Shown: positions 33,315 through 45,157 of the stretch, piece by piece
Position numbering within the stretch: the stretch's first letter is position 1
Layout: each line of letters starts with the position of its first letter
From: Rhizobiales bacterium YIM 77505
Lineage (GTDB): Bacteria; Pseudomonadota; Alphaproteobacteria; Rhizobiales; Beijerinckiaceae
NCBI GenBank assembly: GCA_000745135.1
Contig: JQNH01000001.1
Span: forward strand, 310,001-374,000
Direction: 5' to 3'
DNA length: 64,000 nucleotides
Notes under the pieces: generated by a model
What the model saw: the letters and a program-made list of their open reading frames with translations, nothing else
Databases searched by the model: none
Told to the model about the DNA's origin: nothing
Position numbers and translations under genes: made by a program

Positions 33315-33953
33315 TCAGGACGCCCGCTTCGGCTCGTCGGCGGGAAGGCCGGCGAGCAGCGCCATGCGGACCACCTCGGACAGGCTGCCCGCCTGAAGCT
33401 TCGCCATAACGTTGGCGCGGTAGATCTCGACGGTGCGCGGGCTGATGCCGAGATCGTGGGCGATGACCTTGTTCGCCTTGCCTGCCACGAGCCCGCCCAG
33501 GACCTGACGCTCGCGCTCAGACAGGGCGTCGATCCGCGCCTGAATCTCGAGCACCTGCGCATCACGCCTGGCGCTTGCCTGCTGCCGGTCGAGCGCCGCA
33601 CGCACCGTCTTCAGGAACAGGTCGTCGTCGAAGGGCTTTTCGATGAAGTCGACGGCTCCTTCCTTCATCGCCTCCACCGCGAGGGGCACATCCGCATGCC
33701 CCGTGATGATGATCACCGGCAGGGCGAAACCCCGCTGCCTCAGGTGGCGCAGGAAAGCGATGCCGTCGATCCCCGGCATGCGCACATCCGACACGATGCA
33801 GCCGGACGAGCTCGCGTCGGCGACGCTGTCGAGAAAGGCCGAAGCGGACTCGTGCAGCCGCACGGCGAAGCCCTCCGATGCCAGGAGGAAGGCGAGGGAT
33901 TGGCGGACGGCGACGTCGTCGTCGACCACATGCACGATCGCCTCACTCGGCAT
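33315..33953 (-). CDS. fixJ: Response regulator FixJ
   Basis: A 212-residue two-domain regulator. The receiver has acidic residues D11-D13, phosphoacceptor D56 in SDVRMP, IITGHAD and EKPFDDD. The output domain is a LuxR/NarL-type helix-turn-helix ([19 protein letters not shown].. [15 protein letters not shown]). It has the usual FixJ length (about 204). It is phosphorylated by FixL under low oxygen and activates fixK. Its start overlaps the fixL 3' end by 11 bases, supporting co-translation. DNA targets are not identified here. Confidence 0.94.
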   Translation of the reverse strand: MPSEAIVHVVDDDVAVRQSLAFLLASEGFAVRLHESASAFLDSVADASSSGCIVSDVRMPGIDGIAFLRHLRQRGFALPVIIITGHADVPLAVEAMKEGAVDFIEKPFDDDLFLKTVRAALDRQQASARRDAQVLEIQARIDALSERERQVLGGLVAGKANKVIAHDLGISPRTVEIYRANVMAKLQAGSLSEVVRMALLAGLPADEPKRAS

Positions 33954-35475
33954 GCTTCAACTCCTCCTCTTCCACGGCCCGCAGCGTAAAGCGGAAGACC
34001 GTCCCGCCCCCGGGACGGGGCTCGGCCCAGATCCTGCCCCCATGAGACTCGACGATGGTCCGGCAGATGGACAGGCCGACCCCCATCCCATGCGGCTTGG
34101 TGGTCATGAAAGGCTGGAAGAGCTGCGCCGCGATCTCGGGCGCGATGCCGGTGCCCGTGTCGGTGACGCTGAGCTCGACCATGCCGTCCGTCTTGGCCGT
34201 CGCGACCGTGAGCTCGCGAAGGGGCGCATCGTACATGGCCTCGATGGCGTTGCGGATGAGGTTGACGAGCACCTGCTGGATCTGGATGCGGTCGGCGAGC
34301 ACCAGCTCGGCCGCGGGATCGAAGCTGTAGCCCACGCGCACGCCGCGCTCCTTGGCGCCGACAAGCGCCAGCGCGCTCGCCTCCTGAACGAGCTTGGGGA
34401 GATTCTCCACATGGCGGCCGATCTCGCCGCGCGCCACGAACTCGCGCAGGCGGCGGATGACTTGGCCTGCCCGCAAGGCCTGCTCCGCCGCCTGGTTCAC
34501 GGCATCGCGCAGCATCGGGACGGGGTCCCCCTCCATGCGCTCCAGGATGCGGCGGCAGCCCTTGAGGTAGTTGGCGATGGCGGTGAGCGGCTGGTTGATC
34601 TCGTGAGCGAGGGTCGAGGCCATCTCGCCCAAGGTCGTGAAGCGCGACATGTGGAAGAGCTCCGCCTGGAGCTCCTGGAGCCGGGCTTCCGTGTTCTGCC
34701 GCTCGGTGAGGTCGCGCACGAAGCCGGTGAAGTAGCGCTTCTGAGGCGTGATCACCTCCCCGACGGCAAGCTCGATCGGGAAGGTGGAGCCGTCCTTGCG
34801 CTGGCCGACGACCACGCGGCCGATGCCGATGATGCGTCGCTCTCCGGTCGCGAGGTATCGGCGCATGTAGTCGTCGTGCTGCTCGCGATAGGGCGAGGGC
34901 ATGAGGATGTTGACGTTCTGGCCGATGACCTCCGAGGCGCCGTAGCCGAACATGCGCTCGGCCGTCGCGCTGAAGGACTGGATGCGCGCCTCCTCGTCGA
35001 TCACGATCATCGCGTCCGGGATCGTCGCCAGGATCGAGCGCAAATGCGCCTCTCGCGCCTTCAACGCCTCCTCCGCGGCGACCCGCTCGGTGATGTCGCG
35101 GGTCACCCGCGCATAACCGCGCAAGCGGCCCTCGGCGTCCTTCAGCGGGGTGACGACGACCTGCGCCATGAAGGTGCCCCCGTCCTTGCGGACGCGCAGA
35201 CCCTCCTCCCGGAAGTGGCCAGTGGCGCGAACGGCTTCGAGCTCCCGCTCAGGCTTGCCCTCGGCGACGTCCTCCCTCGGGTAGAGGATCGAGAAGTGCC
35301 GGCCGAGGACCTCGTCCGCGCGCCAGCCCATGATGCGCTCCGCCCCCGGGTTCCAGCTCGCGATGCGGCCCCCCTCGTCCAGCATGAAGAGGGCGACATC
35401 CGTCACCGCGGCCACCAGGAGGTCGGCGCTCGGGGCCGGCACGGGAGCAGGATCGGGGGCCGGGACGGCGGTCAA
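33943..35475 (-). CDS. fixL: Oxygen-sensing histidine kinase FixL
   Basis: A 510-residue cytoplasmic sensor kinase with two PAS domains (~18-135 and ~143-262) and a HisKA/HATPase core. The second PAS is a haem-PAS. Its proximal ligand H200 in [11 protein letters not shown]206 and distal R220 in IIGIGRVV fall at the same numbers as in B. japonicum FixL; H214 of that protein is Arg here. Phosphoacceptor H291 is in LAHEINQPL, followed by N and G boxes ([26 protein letters not shown]). Deoxy-FixL autophosphorylates and passes phosphate to FixJ. The first PAS lacks an obvious haem ligand. No membrane helix is seen. Confidence 0.95.
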   Translation of the reverse strand: MTAVPAPDPAPVPAPSADLLVAAVTDVALFMLDEGGRIASWNPGAERIMGWRADEVLGRHFSILYPREDVAEGKPERELEAVRATGHFREEGLRVRKDGGTFMAQVVVTPLKDAEGRLRGYARVTRDITERVAAEEALKAREAHLRSILATIPDAMIVIDEEARIQSFSATAERMFGYGASEVIGQNVNILMPSPYREQHDDYMRRYLATGERRIIGIGRVVVGQRKDGSTFPIELAVGEVITPQKRYFTGFVRDLTERQNTEARLQELQAELFHMSRFTTLGEMASTLAHEINQPLTAIANYLKGCRRILERMEGDPVPMLRDAVNQAAEQALRAGQVIRRLREFVARGEIGRHVENLPKLVQEASALALVGAKERGVRVGYSFDPAAELVLADRIQIQQVLVNLIRNAIEAMYDAPLRELTVATAKTDGMVELSVTDTGTGIAPEIAAQLFQPFMTTKPHGMGVGLSICRTIVESHGGRIWAEPRPGGGTVFRFTLRAVEEEELKHAE

Positions 35476-35590
35476 CGGGTTCTCCGTCAGGTGCGGCGCC
35501 TGCGCGCCGAATGCTCCTGCTTACCCAAACGGAGCGGCGGCGCGATGCGGCGAAAACGCCCTGTCCTTGCGCTCCGCCTCGCGCGCCTCC

Positions 35591-35604
35591 TTGCGCTGCG
35601 TCAA
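35591..35604. promoter_or_regulatory. Weak FNR/FixK-like box upstream of hemN
   Basis: TTGCGCTGCGTCAA fits TTGAT-N4-ATCAA at 7 of 10 defined positions and lies ~97 bases upstream of hemN in the fixL-hemN divergent region (35476-35700). hemN is a known FNR/FixK target in other bacteria, so regulation by the nearby FixK is plausible. The match is imperfect. Confidence 0.35.
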
Positions 35605-35700
35605 TGCGTGGCCCGGGGAAGGTTGTAGGCGAAGCGTGCAGGTCCTGGGCATCGGGTCCCCCTTCCCGGTATTCCGGCCCCCATCCCCCGGTTAAGGACG

Positions 35701-37053
35701 ATGACGACAGAGGTTCTGGTCCGCTACGCCGACGAAAGGCTGCCCCGCTACACGAGCTATCCGACCTCGCCGCAGTTCGGGCCTCAAGTGGGCGCGAACG
35801 AGTATCGCGCCTGGCTGGGGGCCCTCGCGCCGGGGCTGACGGCCTCCCTTTACGTGCATGTGCCCTTCTGCCGCTCCATGTGCTGGTATTGCGGTTGCCA
35901 CACCACCGTGGCGCGGCGGGACGGGCCGATCGAGAGCTATGTGGCGGCGCTCAGACGCGAGATCGCCCTCGTTCGCGAGAGCGTGCGGGTGCGGCTCCCC
36001 GTGGCCCATCTCCATTTCGGGGGAGGGACGCCGACCATCCTGCCGCCGGAGGAGATGGGCAGCCTGCTCAGCCTCCTTCGGGACACGTTCCCCTTCCTGC
36101 CCGAGGCCGAGGTCGCCATTGAGATCGATCCGCGGACGCTGACCGAGGACATGGTCGTGGCGCTCGCAGCGGGCGGAGTGACGCGGGCGAGCCTCGGGGT
36201 GCAGAGCTTCGATGCGGCCGTGCAGAAGGCCATCAACCGTGTCCAGACCTTCGAGGAGACGGCGGCCGCGGTAGCGAGCCTCAGGCGGGCCGGCATCCAG
36301 GGCGTGAATTTCGATCTCATCTACGGCCTGCCCGGCCAGACCGTCGCATCGTGCCTCGACACAGTGGCGCGGGCTTTGACCTTGAGGCCCGACCGGCTCT
36401 CGGTTTTCGGCTACGCCCATGTGCCGAGCTTCAAGAAGCACCAGCGCAAGATCAGGGAGGCCGACCTGCCCGACGGTCCGGCAAGGCTCCGCCAGGCGGA
36501 GGCGATCGCGGCGGCGCTGGAGAGGGCGGGCTACCGCCGCATCGGCCTCGACCACTACGCGCTTCCCTCCGATCCGATGGCGGTTGCGCAGGCGCGGGGA
36601 ACCTTGCGCCGCAACTTCCAGGGCTACACCACCGATCCCGCCGATGTCCTCCTCGGTTTTGGCGCCTCGGCCATCGGCCGCCTGCCGCAGGGCTACGTCC
36701 AGAACGAGGTGGTGATCGCCCGCTATGCGGAGCGGGTCGCGGCGGGCGAGGTGCCCATTGCCAAGGGCTACGCCCTCACGGACGAGGACCGCCTCAGGGC
36801 CGACCTCATCGAGCGCGTCATGTGCGACTTCAAGGTCGACCTGGCGGAGGTGTTCGGCCGCCACCGCCGCCCGGCGCCGCGCCCGACGGAGGCGTTCCCG
36901 GCACTCGGTCCTCTTGCAGCCGACGGGGTCGTTCGGATCGACCATGGAAGGGTGGAGGTGGCGGCGTCGATGAAGCCGCTGGTGCGGGCCGTCGCCTGCG
37001 CTTTCGATGCCTATCGGGGCCTCGGCCCGAGGACCCATAGCCGGGCGGTGTGA
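35701..37053 (+). CDS. hemN: Oxygen-independent coproporphyrinogen III oxidase (HemN)
   Basis: A 450-residue radical SAM enzyme that oxidatively decarboxylates coproporphyrinogen III without oxygen. The cluster motif C57-X3-C61-X2-C64-X-C66 (CRSMCWYCGC) is intact, followed by GGGTPTIL, EIDPRTLTE and GVQSFDAAVQKAINRVQ. The N-terminus with VRYADERLPRYTSYPT is the HemN signature that separates it from HemW. A good ATG at 35701 is preceded by TTAAGGACG. Its divergent location from fixL fits low-oxygen induction. Confidence 0.95.
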   Translation: MTTEVLVRYADERLPRYTSYPTSPQFGPQVGANEYRAWLGALAPGLTASLYVHVPFCRSMCWYCGCHTTVARRDGPIESYVAALRREIALVRESVRVRLPVAHLHFGGGTPTILPPEEMGSLLSLLRDTFPFLPEAEVAIEIDPRTLTEDMVVALAAGGVTRASLGVQSFDAAVQKAINRVQTFEETAAAVASLRRAGIQGVNFDLIYGLPGQTVASCLDTVARALTLRPDRLSVFGYAHVPSFKKHQRKIREADLPDGPARLRQAEAIAAALERAGYRRIGLDHYALPSDPMAVAQARGTLRRNFQGYTTDPADVLLGFGASAIGRLPQGYVQNEVVIARYAERVAAGEVPIAKGYALTDEDRLRADLIERVMCDFKVDLAEVFGRHRRPAPRPTEAFPALGPLAADGVVRIDHGRVEVAASMKPLVRAVACAFDAYRGLGPRTHSRAV

Positions 37054-37059
37054 CCCTTG

Positions 37060-37090
37060 CCCCGCGGCCGGCCGCAAGCGGCCGCTCGGC
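37060..37090. terminator. GC-rich hairpin between convergent hemN and site-2 protease genes
   Basis: GGCCGC (37070-37075) and GCGGCC (37078-37083) form a tight hairpin with a 2-base loop, embedded in further C/G inverted sequence. No T-run follows, so intrinsic termination is uncertain. Its position between two convergent stops suits a bidirectional terminator. Confidence 0.35.
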
Positions 37091-37094
37091 CGGT

Positions 37095-38210
37095 TCACCC
37101 GAGCCGCCGGGCGGCTTGCGGCCGCCGGAAGCGGAAGTCCGGCCGCATGGAGCGCACCAGCATCATCTCGCCGATGTTCTCGGGGGTGAGGAGGCCGACG
37201 AGACGCCCCTGGTCGTCGACGATGAGGAGCGCCGGCGCCTTCGACTGGTTGAGGAGCACGAGGCTGGCCTCCAAGGGACGCCAGTACGGGACGGTGGGGG
37301 CGCTCGTCATGAGATCGGATACGGTGGCCGTCGGGCCCGCATCCCTCAAGGCGCGGATGATCACGTCCCTCGTGAGAAGCCCCGCCGGACGGCCCAAGCT
37401 GTCGACGACGGGGAACTCCTTCTGGGCCGTGCGGATGAGCCTGTCGATAGCGTCCTCCAGGGTTTCGTGGGGCAGGAGCGCGTCCACCGGGCTGATCATG
37501 GCCTCGCGGACCGCCAGGCCCTGCGTGCCGTCCTGGAAGGCGACGTGCTGGGCCTCGGCCGTGGCGGCGAGGTAGATGAACAGTCCGATGATGATCAGCA
37601 TCGGGTTGAGGAAAAGGCCGGCAAGCGCGAAGAGGAAGGCCGCGCCCTGGCCGATCCGCGCCGCGATGCGGGTCGCCTCCAGGCGTCCGAGGCGCATGGC
37701 CAGGAGAGCCCGCAGCACCCGACCGCCATCCATGGGGAAGGCCGGAATGAGGTTGAAGACCACAAGGAAGAGGTTGGCTGCCGCAAGCCGCGCGATCAGC
37801 GGGGCGCGCGGATTCTCCAGCTCCGTCGCCACGGCCTCCTGGAAGGAGGCGCCGAAGAGCAGGATCAGAAGGGCGGCCAGCACGACATTGACCGCCGGCC
37901 CGGCGAGGGCGACCACGAGCTCCTCGGAGGGCTTCTCGGGAATGCGCTCCAGGCTCGCGACGCCCCCGATCGGCCACAGCGTCACCTCCGGGGTGCGGAT
38001 GCCGTAGCGCCGCGCGGCGAAGATATGGCCGAACTCGTGCGCCAGCACGCAGGCGAACAGAAGGACGATGAAGAGCACGTCCTCGAGCGCTGTCTCGCGC
38101 CCGCCGATCCGCCACTGGGTCGCGCCTACCCACACAAGGAAGAGCAGGAAGGTCACATGGACGCGCACCACCGTGCCGGCGATGGTGGCGATCGGTATCG
38201 ACCACAGCAT
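37095..38210 (-). CDS. Site-2 protease family (M50) membrane metalloprotease with CBS domains
   Basis: A 371-residue integral membrane zinc protease. The metal motif is H58-E59-X2-H62 (LAHEFGH), and the third ligand is D161 in NLIPAFPMDGG. About six membrane helices span residues 8-225. Two CBS domains (~235-290 and ~300-355) follow and probably bind adenine nucleotides to tune activity. This matches the CBS-type (group III) S2P proteins of bacteria and archaea, which lack a PDZ domain. The target protein is unknown; RseP-type sigma-factor cleavage is less likely without the PDZ. Confidence 0.93.
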   Translation of the reverse strand: MLWSIPIATIAGTVVRVHVTFLLFLVWVGATQWRIGGRETALEDVLFIVLLFACVLAHEFGHIFAARRYGIRTPEVTLWPIGGVASLERIPEKPSEELVVALAGPAVNVVLAALLILLFGASFQEAVATELENPRAPLIARLAAANLFLVVFNLIPAFPMDGGRVLRALLAMRLGRLEATRIAARIGQGAAFLFALAGLFLNPMLIIIGLFIYLAATAEAQHVAFQDGTQGLAVREAMISPVDALLPHETLEDAIDRLIRTAQKEFPVVDSLGRPAGLLTRDVIIRALRDAGPTATVSDLMTSAPTVPYWRPLEASLVLLNQSKAPALLIVDDQGRLVGLLTPENIGEMMLVRSMRPDFRFRRPQAARRLG

Positions 38211-38306
38211 GGGCGTCTCTCCTCCATCGGCGCTCCGTCACGGGTCGAACAAACCCAAGGGAGCATATCCTCGGTCCGCGGCTTGCAGCCTTGGCAGCCT
38301 TAGCTT

Positions 38307-39116
38307 GTGACAGCGCGTCCGCGAAATGAAGCGAAGGGCATGCTCGGCCGGCGCATCTTTGACGGGTTCGTAAGGACTAGGGTGCGAGAAGAGCGCCGCG
38401 AGGCAGGGCGGATGGTGGGCGGGAGGGCAGACAGGCGCGGGAGCCCCGTCGAGGGGTCGAGGCCCTCGGCCTTGGCGTCTTCCTGGGAACGTCCCGCGCT
38501 CGGGTGGGTGGCTCTTGCGCTTGCCTTCGTCGTCTCCGTCGGCGAGTTCCTCAGCGAAACCCATCCCATTGATCGCCTCCTGCTGCTTGGACTGCCCACT
38601 CCCTTCGATGGAGCGCCGACCCCTCCGGCCTTGTCCCACCTGGCCGACAACGTCAGCGCCCTGGGCAGTCCTCCGGTGGTCGCGCTCATCTGCGCCACTG
38701 CCGCGGGCTTCCTGGTCCTGCGGCGCCGTCTTGATCTCACGCTCTTTCTCCTGGCGAGCGTCGGCGGCGGCGCCGCCGTCGCCTATGGCTTGAAGCGGAT
38801 CTTCGACGTTCTGCGGCCGCACGAGCAGGACGGCATCATGCTGAACACCAGCTTCCCGAGCGGCCACACCATGCTCGCGGCGCTGCTCTATGTGAGCCTT
38901 GCGGCGGCCGCCGCGGAGATGGCGCCGCGTCGCCTCAGGCCCAGGCTCTCGCTCTATGTCTTCACGGCCGCCGCGGGGCTCACGGCGGCGGTCGGGCTGA
39001 GCCGCGTCCTGCTCGCGGTGCATTGGCCGAGCGACATCCTGGCGGGCGCGGCCGCTGGGGCCGGATGGGTGGCGCTGTGCGCCCTCTGGAGACGCCACCT
39101 GGGACGCTGCGCCTGA
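38307..39116 (+). CDS. PAP2 superfamily phosphatase
   Basis: A PAP2 phosphatase of up to 269 residues with about six membrane helices. The active site is complete: KRIFDVLRP (motif 1), FPSGHT (motif 2) and SRVLLAVHWPSD (motif 3). Family members dephosphorylate phosphatidate, undecaprenyl diphosphate or lipid A. The start is uncertain: GTG at 38307 and ATGs at 38340 and 38412 are in frame, and the last has AGGGCGG upstream and would remove an Arg-rich non-membrane leader. The substrate cannot be inferred from neighbours. Confidence 0.86.
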   Translation: MTARPRNEAKGMLGRRIFDGFVRTRVREERREAGRMVGGRADRRGSPVEGSRPSALASSWERPALGWVALALAFVVSVGEFLSETHPIDRLLLLGLPTPFDGAPTPPALSHLADNVSALGSPPVVALICATAAGFLVLRRRLDLTLFLLASVGGGAAVAYGLKRIFDVLRPHEQDGIMLNTSFPSGHTMLAALLYVSLAAAAAEMAPRRLRPRLSLYVFTAAAGLTAAVGLSRVLLAVHWPSDILAGAAAGAGWVALCALWRRHLGRCA

Positions 39117-39145
39117 GGGGGGGAGATACGGGTCGGGGTGCGCGA

Positions 39146-41833
<2,688 letters not shown>

Positions 41834-41900
41834 GGAGCGAATATGGGCGATGCCGCAAGCCGCGCCAAGCAGGAGCCGCGGCGGGCGTTGCGGTTCAAAC

Positions 41901-41928
41901 AAAAAGGCCGCGGGCAGAGACCGCGGCC
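41901..41928 (-). terminator. Rho-independent terminator of the glycine-zipper lipoprotein gene
   Basis: On the minus strand, GGCCGCGG (41928-41921) pairs with CCGCGGCC (41913-41906) around a 7-base loop and is followed by five T. It begins 25 bases after the lipoprotein stop and lies upstream of the uvrB start. The stem is perfect. Confidence 0.8.
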
Positions 41929-41952
41929 CTCATCGACGGAGCGACTGAGCGT

Positions 41953-42231
41953 TCAGCGGCAGTAATAGAGGCCGTCGCGGGCGCGATAGTAGCCGTAGGG
42001 GCAGACGCCCGGCGCCGGCGCGGTGGCCGCCCCCACGATGGCGCCGCCGGCGGCGCCGATCGCCGCGCCCGCGAGCGCGCCGCCGGCCCGTCCCGTCGCC
42101 GCGCCGCCGATCGCCGCGCCTGCAAGGCCGCCGATCACTGCGCCGCCGACCGCACGCTCCTCGGGCGTGTAGCAGGCGGTGACCGACAGGGTGAGGGCGC
42201 CCGCGGCGATGAGGCTGATGATCTTCTTCAT
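41953..42231 (-). CDS. Glycine-zipper (YMGG-like) outer-membrane lipoprotein
   Basis: A 92-residue protein with a lipoprotein signal peptide ending in the lipobox LSVTAC (lipidated Cys20). A glycine-zipper membrane segment follows, of repeated GGxxGxAxG type (about residues 28-68: AVGGAVIGGLAGAAIGGAA..). The C-terminus has two further cysteines in CPYGYYRARDGLYYCR. Such proteins are small envelope lipoproteins of unknown function. It is monocistronic, with a terminator immediately downstream. Confidence 0.85.
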   Translation of the reverse strand: MKKIISLIAAGALTLSVTACYTPEERAVGGAVIGGLAGAAIGGAATGRAGGALAGAAIGAAGGAIVGAATAPAPGVCPYGYYRARDGLYYCR

Positions 42232-42450
42232 GGCGATCTTCCCTTGTAGAGTCGAAGGAGGGCCGAATGGTCGGCAGCAGGCCGCCCGGCGAGCTTGGCC
42301 ATGCCGGAACGCAAACTCCGCATGCCCGATATCGGTTCCGAGCGCCCGGGCATCCGGGCTGACGGGTGTAAGGGGGCCACGCTTCCTGTCAAGCTTGCCT
42401 CCTCGGGTCGACGGCCTTGACGCCGGCGCGGCGGGCGCACCACATGGGAA

Positions 42451-42848
<398 letters not shown>

Positions 42849-43230
42849 CTCCTCTCGTGAGACACGAAGGCCATCCCGTGCACGGGAGGGGAGGCGCGGC
42901 TGCACCTCGGCGGCGGCGCTCGACCTCGTCGCGATGCCGGCGGCGGGCAACGCTTCCTTAACCCTAATCCCGTCTCATCGAAGGTGCCTTCGCAGGTTCA
43001 CCGCCGGGACACGCTCGGCGGAAAACCCGTGTCGTTCCGTTGACGCCCATATTCGCCCATGTTATCCCAAACCATCCCGTCCACGGTGCCGCTTGACAAG
43101 TCGGCTGGCCGCAGCGGCGCAAGCCGCTGCCTCGCCGAGGTGCCTCATTGCGCCTTGGTGCTCGTGGGCAGGGATGGCGGCCGTCGGGCCGTCGGGGGGG
43201 AGGCTGTCAGGAGCGAAGGCCGCGCGGCGC
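42849..43230. other. Intergenic region between rnpB and mraZ (leader of the dcw cluster)
   Basis: No gene is supported in these ~380 bases; an open frame running into mraZ is Arg/Ser/Pro-rich and lacks family similarity. The region holds the phased MraZ operator at 43026-43079 and a TTGACA at 43093-43098, which could be a -35 element although no good -10 was recognised at 17 bases. The mraZ promoter must lie here. Confidence 0.6.
43026..43079. promoter_or_regulatory. MraZ operator: 10-bp-phased CCC(A/G) repeats
   Basis: CCCG at 43026, TCCG at 43036, CCCA at 43046, 43056 and 43066, and CCCG at 43076 recur at exact 10-base steps. On the minus strand the core reads TTGGG-N5-ATGGG-N5-ATGGG, matching the TGGG direct repeats with 5-base spacers bound by E. 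coli MraZ upstream of its own operon. It lies ~150 bases before mraZ. Autorepression of the dcw cluster is expected. Confidence 0.75.
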
Positions 43231-43725
43231 ATGAACCGCTTCGTGTCCAATTTCGTGAACCGGTTGGACTCGAAGGGTCGCGTGTCGATCCCGGCTCCGT
43301 TCCGGGCGGTGTTGGCCCGGGATGGCTTCGAGGGGCTCTACGTTCACCCGGCGCTCGACGCGCCGGCTTTGGATGCGGGGGGCAACACGCTTCTGAACGA
43401 GATCGACACCTTCCTTTCGACGCTGTCGCCCTATTCGGACGAGCGGGATCGGCTGGCCACGGCCCTGTTCGGCACGAGCGAGATCCTGAAGGTGGATCCG
43501 GAGGGCAGGGTCAGCCTCACCGAGTCCGTGAAGAGTTACGCCGGGATCAAGGATGCCGTCACATTCGTTGGTCTCGGCCACAAGTTCCAGATCTGGGAGC
43601 CGGAACGCTTTCGTGCGTATCTGGAGGAGGCGCGCGCGAAGGTGCGGGAACTGAGGAGCTCCCTCGGCTCTCGCGGTCTGGAGTTGAGCGTAACGAGTCC
43701 CTCACCAGGAGCGCGGGCGCGATGA
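43231..43725 (+). CDS. mraZ: Transcriptional regulator MraZ
   Basis: A 164-residue protein of two AbrB/SpoVT-type MraZ repeats. The N-terminus [25 protein letters not shown] and the second [18 protein letters not shown] show the paired DxKGR / DPEGR motifs, which bind DNA in a ring-shaped oligomer. The ATG at 43231 starts the first repeat; the longer upstream frame is not supported. It heads the dcw cluster, overlaps rsmH by four bases, and probably represses its own promoter at the repeats upstream. Confidence 0.94.
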   Translation: MNRFVSNFVNRLDSKGRVSIPAPFRAVLARDGFEGLYVHPALDAPALDAGGNTLLNEIDTFLSTLSPYSDERDRLATALFGTSEILKVDPEGRVSLTESVKSYAGIKDAVTFVGLGHKFQIWEPERFRAYLEEARAKVRELRSSLGSRGLELSVTSPSPGARAR

Positions 43726-44765
43726 CGGGCCGCGGCGTTGGCAGGGCCGGCGCCGCGGGCGGACCGGCCCGTCATGTGCCCGTGCTCCTGGAGGAGGTGT
43801 GTGGTGCGCTCGCTGTCTCCCGCGGCGGCATCTTCGTCGACGCCACCTTCGGCGCCGGCGGCTATAGCCGGGCTTTCCTCGCCGCCAGTCGCAAGACGCG
43901 CGTTCTCGCCATTGACCGCGACCCCGACGCCATCGCCGCCGGCCAAGCCCTTGCTGCGTCGGCGCGGGGACGGCTCACCCTGACGCTCGGTTGCTTCGGC
44001 GACATGGAAGCGGTGGTGGCCGAGGCTGGCGTTGAAGAAGGGGTCGACGGCATCGCCCTCGACATCGGCGTCTCGTCCATGCAGCTCGACGCTCCCGAGC
44101 GGGGCTTCTCCTTCCGCCATGACGGTCCTCTCGACATGCGCATGGGGCGCCAGGGGCGCAGCGCCGTCGACCTCGTCAACGAAGCCCCCGAAGCCGAGCT
44201 TGCGGACATCTTCTTTCATTATGGCGAGGAGCGCCGCGCCCGCGCCGTTGCCCGCGCCATCATCGAGCGCCGCCGCAAACACCGCATCGAGACGACCGGA
44301 GAGCTCGCCGAGCTCGTGGCGGGGCTCGTGCGCGCCGAGCCCGGCGGCATCCATCCCGCCACCCGAGTCTTCCAGGCGCTGCGCATCGCGGTCAACGACG
44401 AGCTCGGCGAGCTCGTGCGCGCCCTGCACGCGGCGGAGCGCATCCTCAAGCCCGGCGGGCGCCTCGCCGTGGTGACCTTCCATTCCCTCGAGGATCGCAT
44501 CGTCAAGCAGTTCTTCGCCGTCCGGACGGGACGGGCGGCCATCGCCTCGCGGCATCTGCCGACGCCGGCGGGAGCCGAGCCGAGCTTCACGCTCGTCACC
44601 AAGGGGCCGGTTGCGCCCTCCGAAGAGGAGTGCCGGGCGAACCCGCGCGCCCGCTCGGCGAAGCTGCGGGCCGTCGAGCGCACCGCAGCGGCGCCCCAGC
44701 CGCCCCTGACGGCGCTCGAAGCCCTTGCCCAGCTGCCAAGCGCCGAGCGGAGGAGCCGTCGATGA
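43722..44765 (+). CDS. rsmH: 16S rRNA (cytosine(1402)-N(4))-methyltransferase RsmH
   Basis: A 347-residue SAM-dependent methyltransferase that N4-methylates C1402 of 16S rRNA. It shows HVPVLLEEV near the N-terminus, the SAM motif [38 protein letters not shown] and the C-terminal [15 protein letters not shown], all diagnostic of RsmH (MraW). ATG/TGA overlap with mraZ (ATGA) fixes the start, and its own stop overlaps ftsL the same way. Confidence 0.95.
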   Translation: MTGRGVGRAGAAGGPARHVPVLLEEVCGALAVSRGGIFVDATFGAGGYSRAFLAASRKTRVLAIDRDPDAIAAGQALAASARGRLTLTLGCFGDMEAVVAEAGVEEGVDGIALDIGVSSMQLDAPERGFSFRHDGPLDMRMGRQGRSAVDLVNEAPEAELADIFFHYGEERRARAVARAIIERRRKHRIETTGELAELVAGLVRAEPGGIHPATRVFQALRIAVNDELGELVRALHAAERILKPGGRLAVVTFHSLEDRIVKQFFAVRTGRAAIASRHLPTPAGAEPSFTLVTKGPVAPSEEECRANPRARSAKLRAVERTAAAPQPPLTALEALAQLPSAERRSRR

Positions 44766-45154
44766 TCCGCCTGCTGCACTTCCTCGCCATGGCTGGGCTC
44801 GTCGCGTCCGCGGGCTATGCCTACTCCATCAAATACGACACCCTCTACCAGGCCGAGGAACTCGCGCGGGTGAAGGCCAGGATCCGCCAAGAGCGCGACA
44901 CCATCGCCGTGCTCAAGGCGGAGTGGCAGCATCTGAACCGGCCCGACCGCCTGCAGGCGGTCGCCGACAAGCACCTCGACCTGCAGCCGATGAGCATCCT
45001 GCAGCTCGCCCGGCTCTCGGACCTGCCGAACAAGAGCACCGACGATGCCATCGCCAAGAAGCTCGAGGCCCTTGGCCTCCTCAACACCACGACGCCGAAG
45101 GACAAGCGGGCGAGCGAGGCTCGCACGCCGGCAACGACGTCGTCCGTGAGGTGA
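44762..45154 (+). CDS. ftsL: Cell division protein FtsL
   Basis: A 130-residue bitopic membrane protein: a short cytoplasmic N-terminus, one helix at ~4-22 ([19 protein letters not shown]), then a periplasmic coiled coil (~30-65, [26 protein letters not shown]) and the [19 protein letters not shown] motif typical of alphaproteobacterial FtsL. It links FtsQ and FtsB to FtsWI in the divisome. The gene overlaps rsmH by four bases and ends 3 bases before ftsI. Confidence 0.9.
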   Translation: MIRLLHFLAMAGLVASAGYAYSIKYDTLYQAEELARVKARIRQERDTIAVLKAEWQHLNRPDRLQAVADKHLDLQPMSILQLARLSDLPNKSTDDAIAKKLEALGLLNTTTPKDKRASEARTPATTSSVR

Positions 45155-45157
45155 CCC

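Noticed and set aside
42934-43230. N-terminal extension of mraZ (open frame from 42934)
   Set aside because: It covers the operator region and is Arg/Ser-rich. MraZ proteins begin at the first repeat, matching the ATG at 43231.
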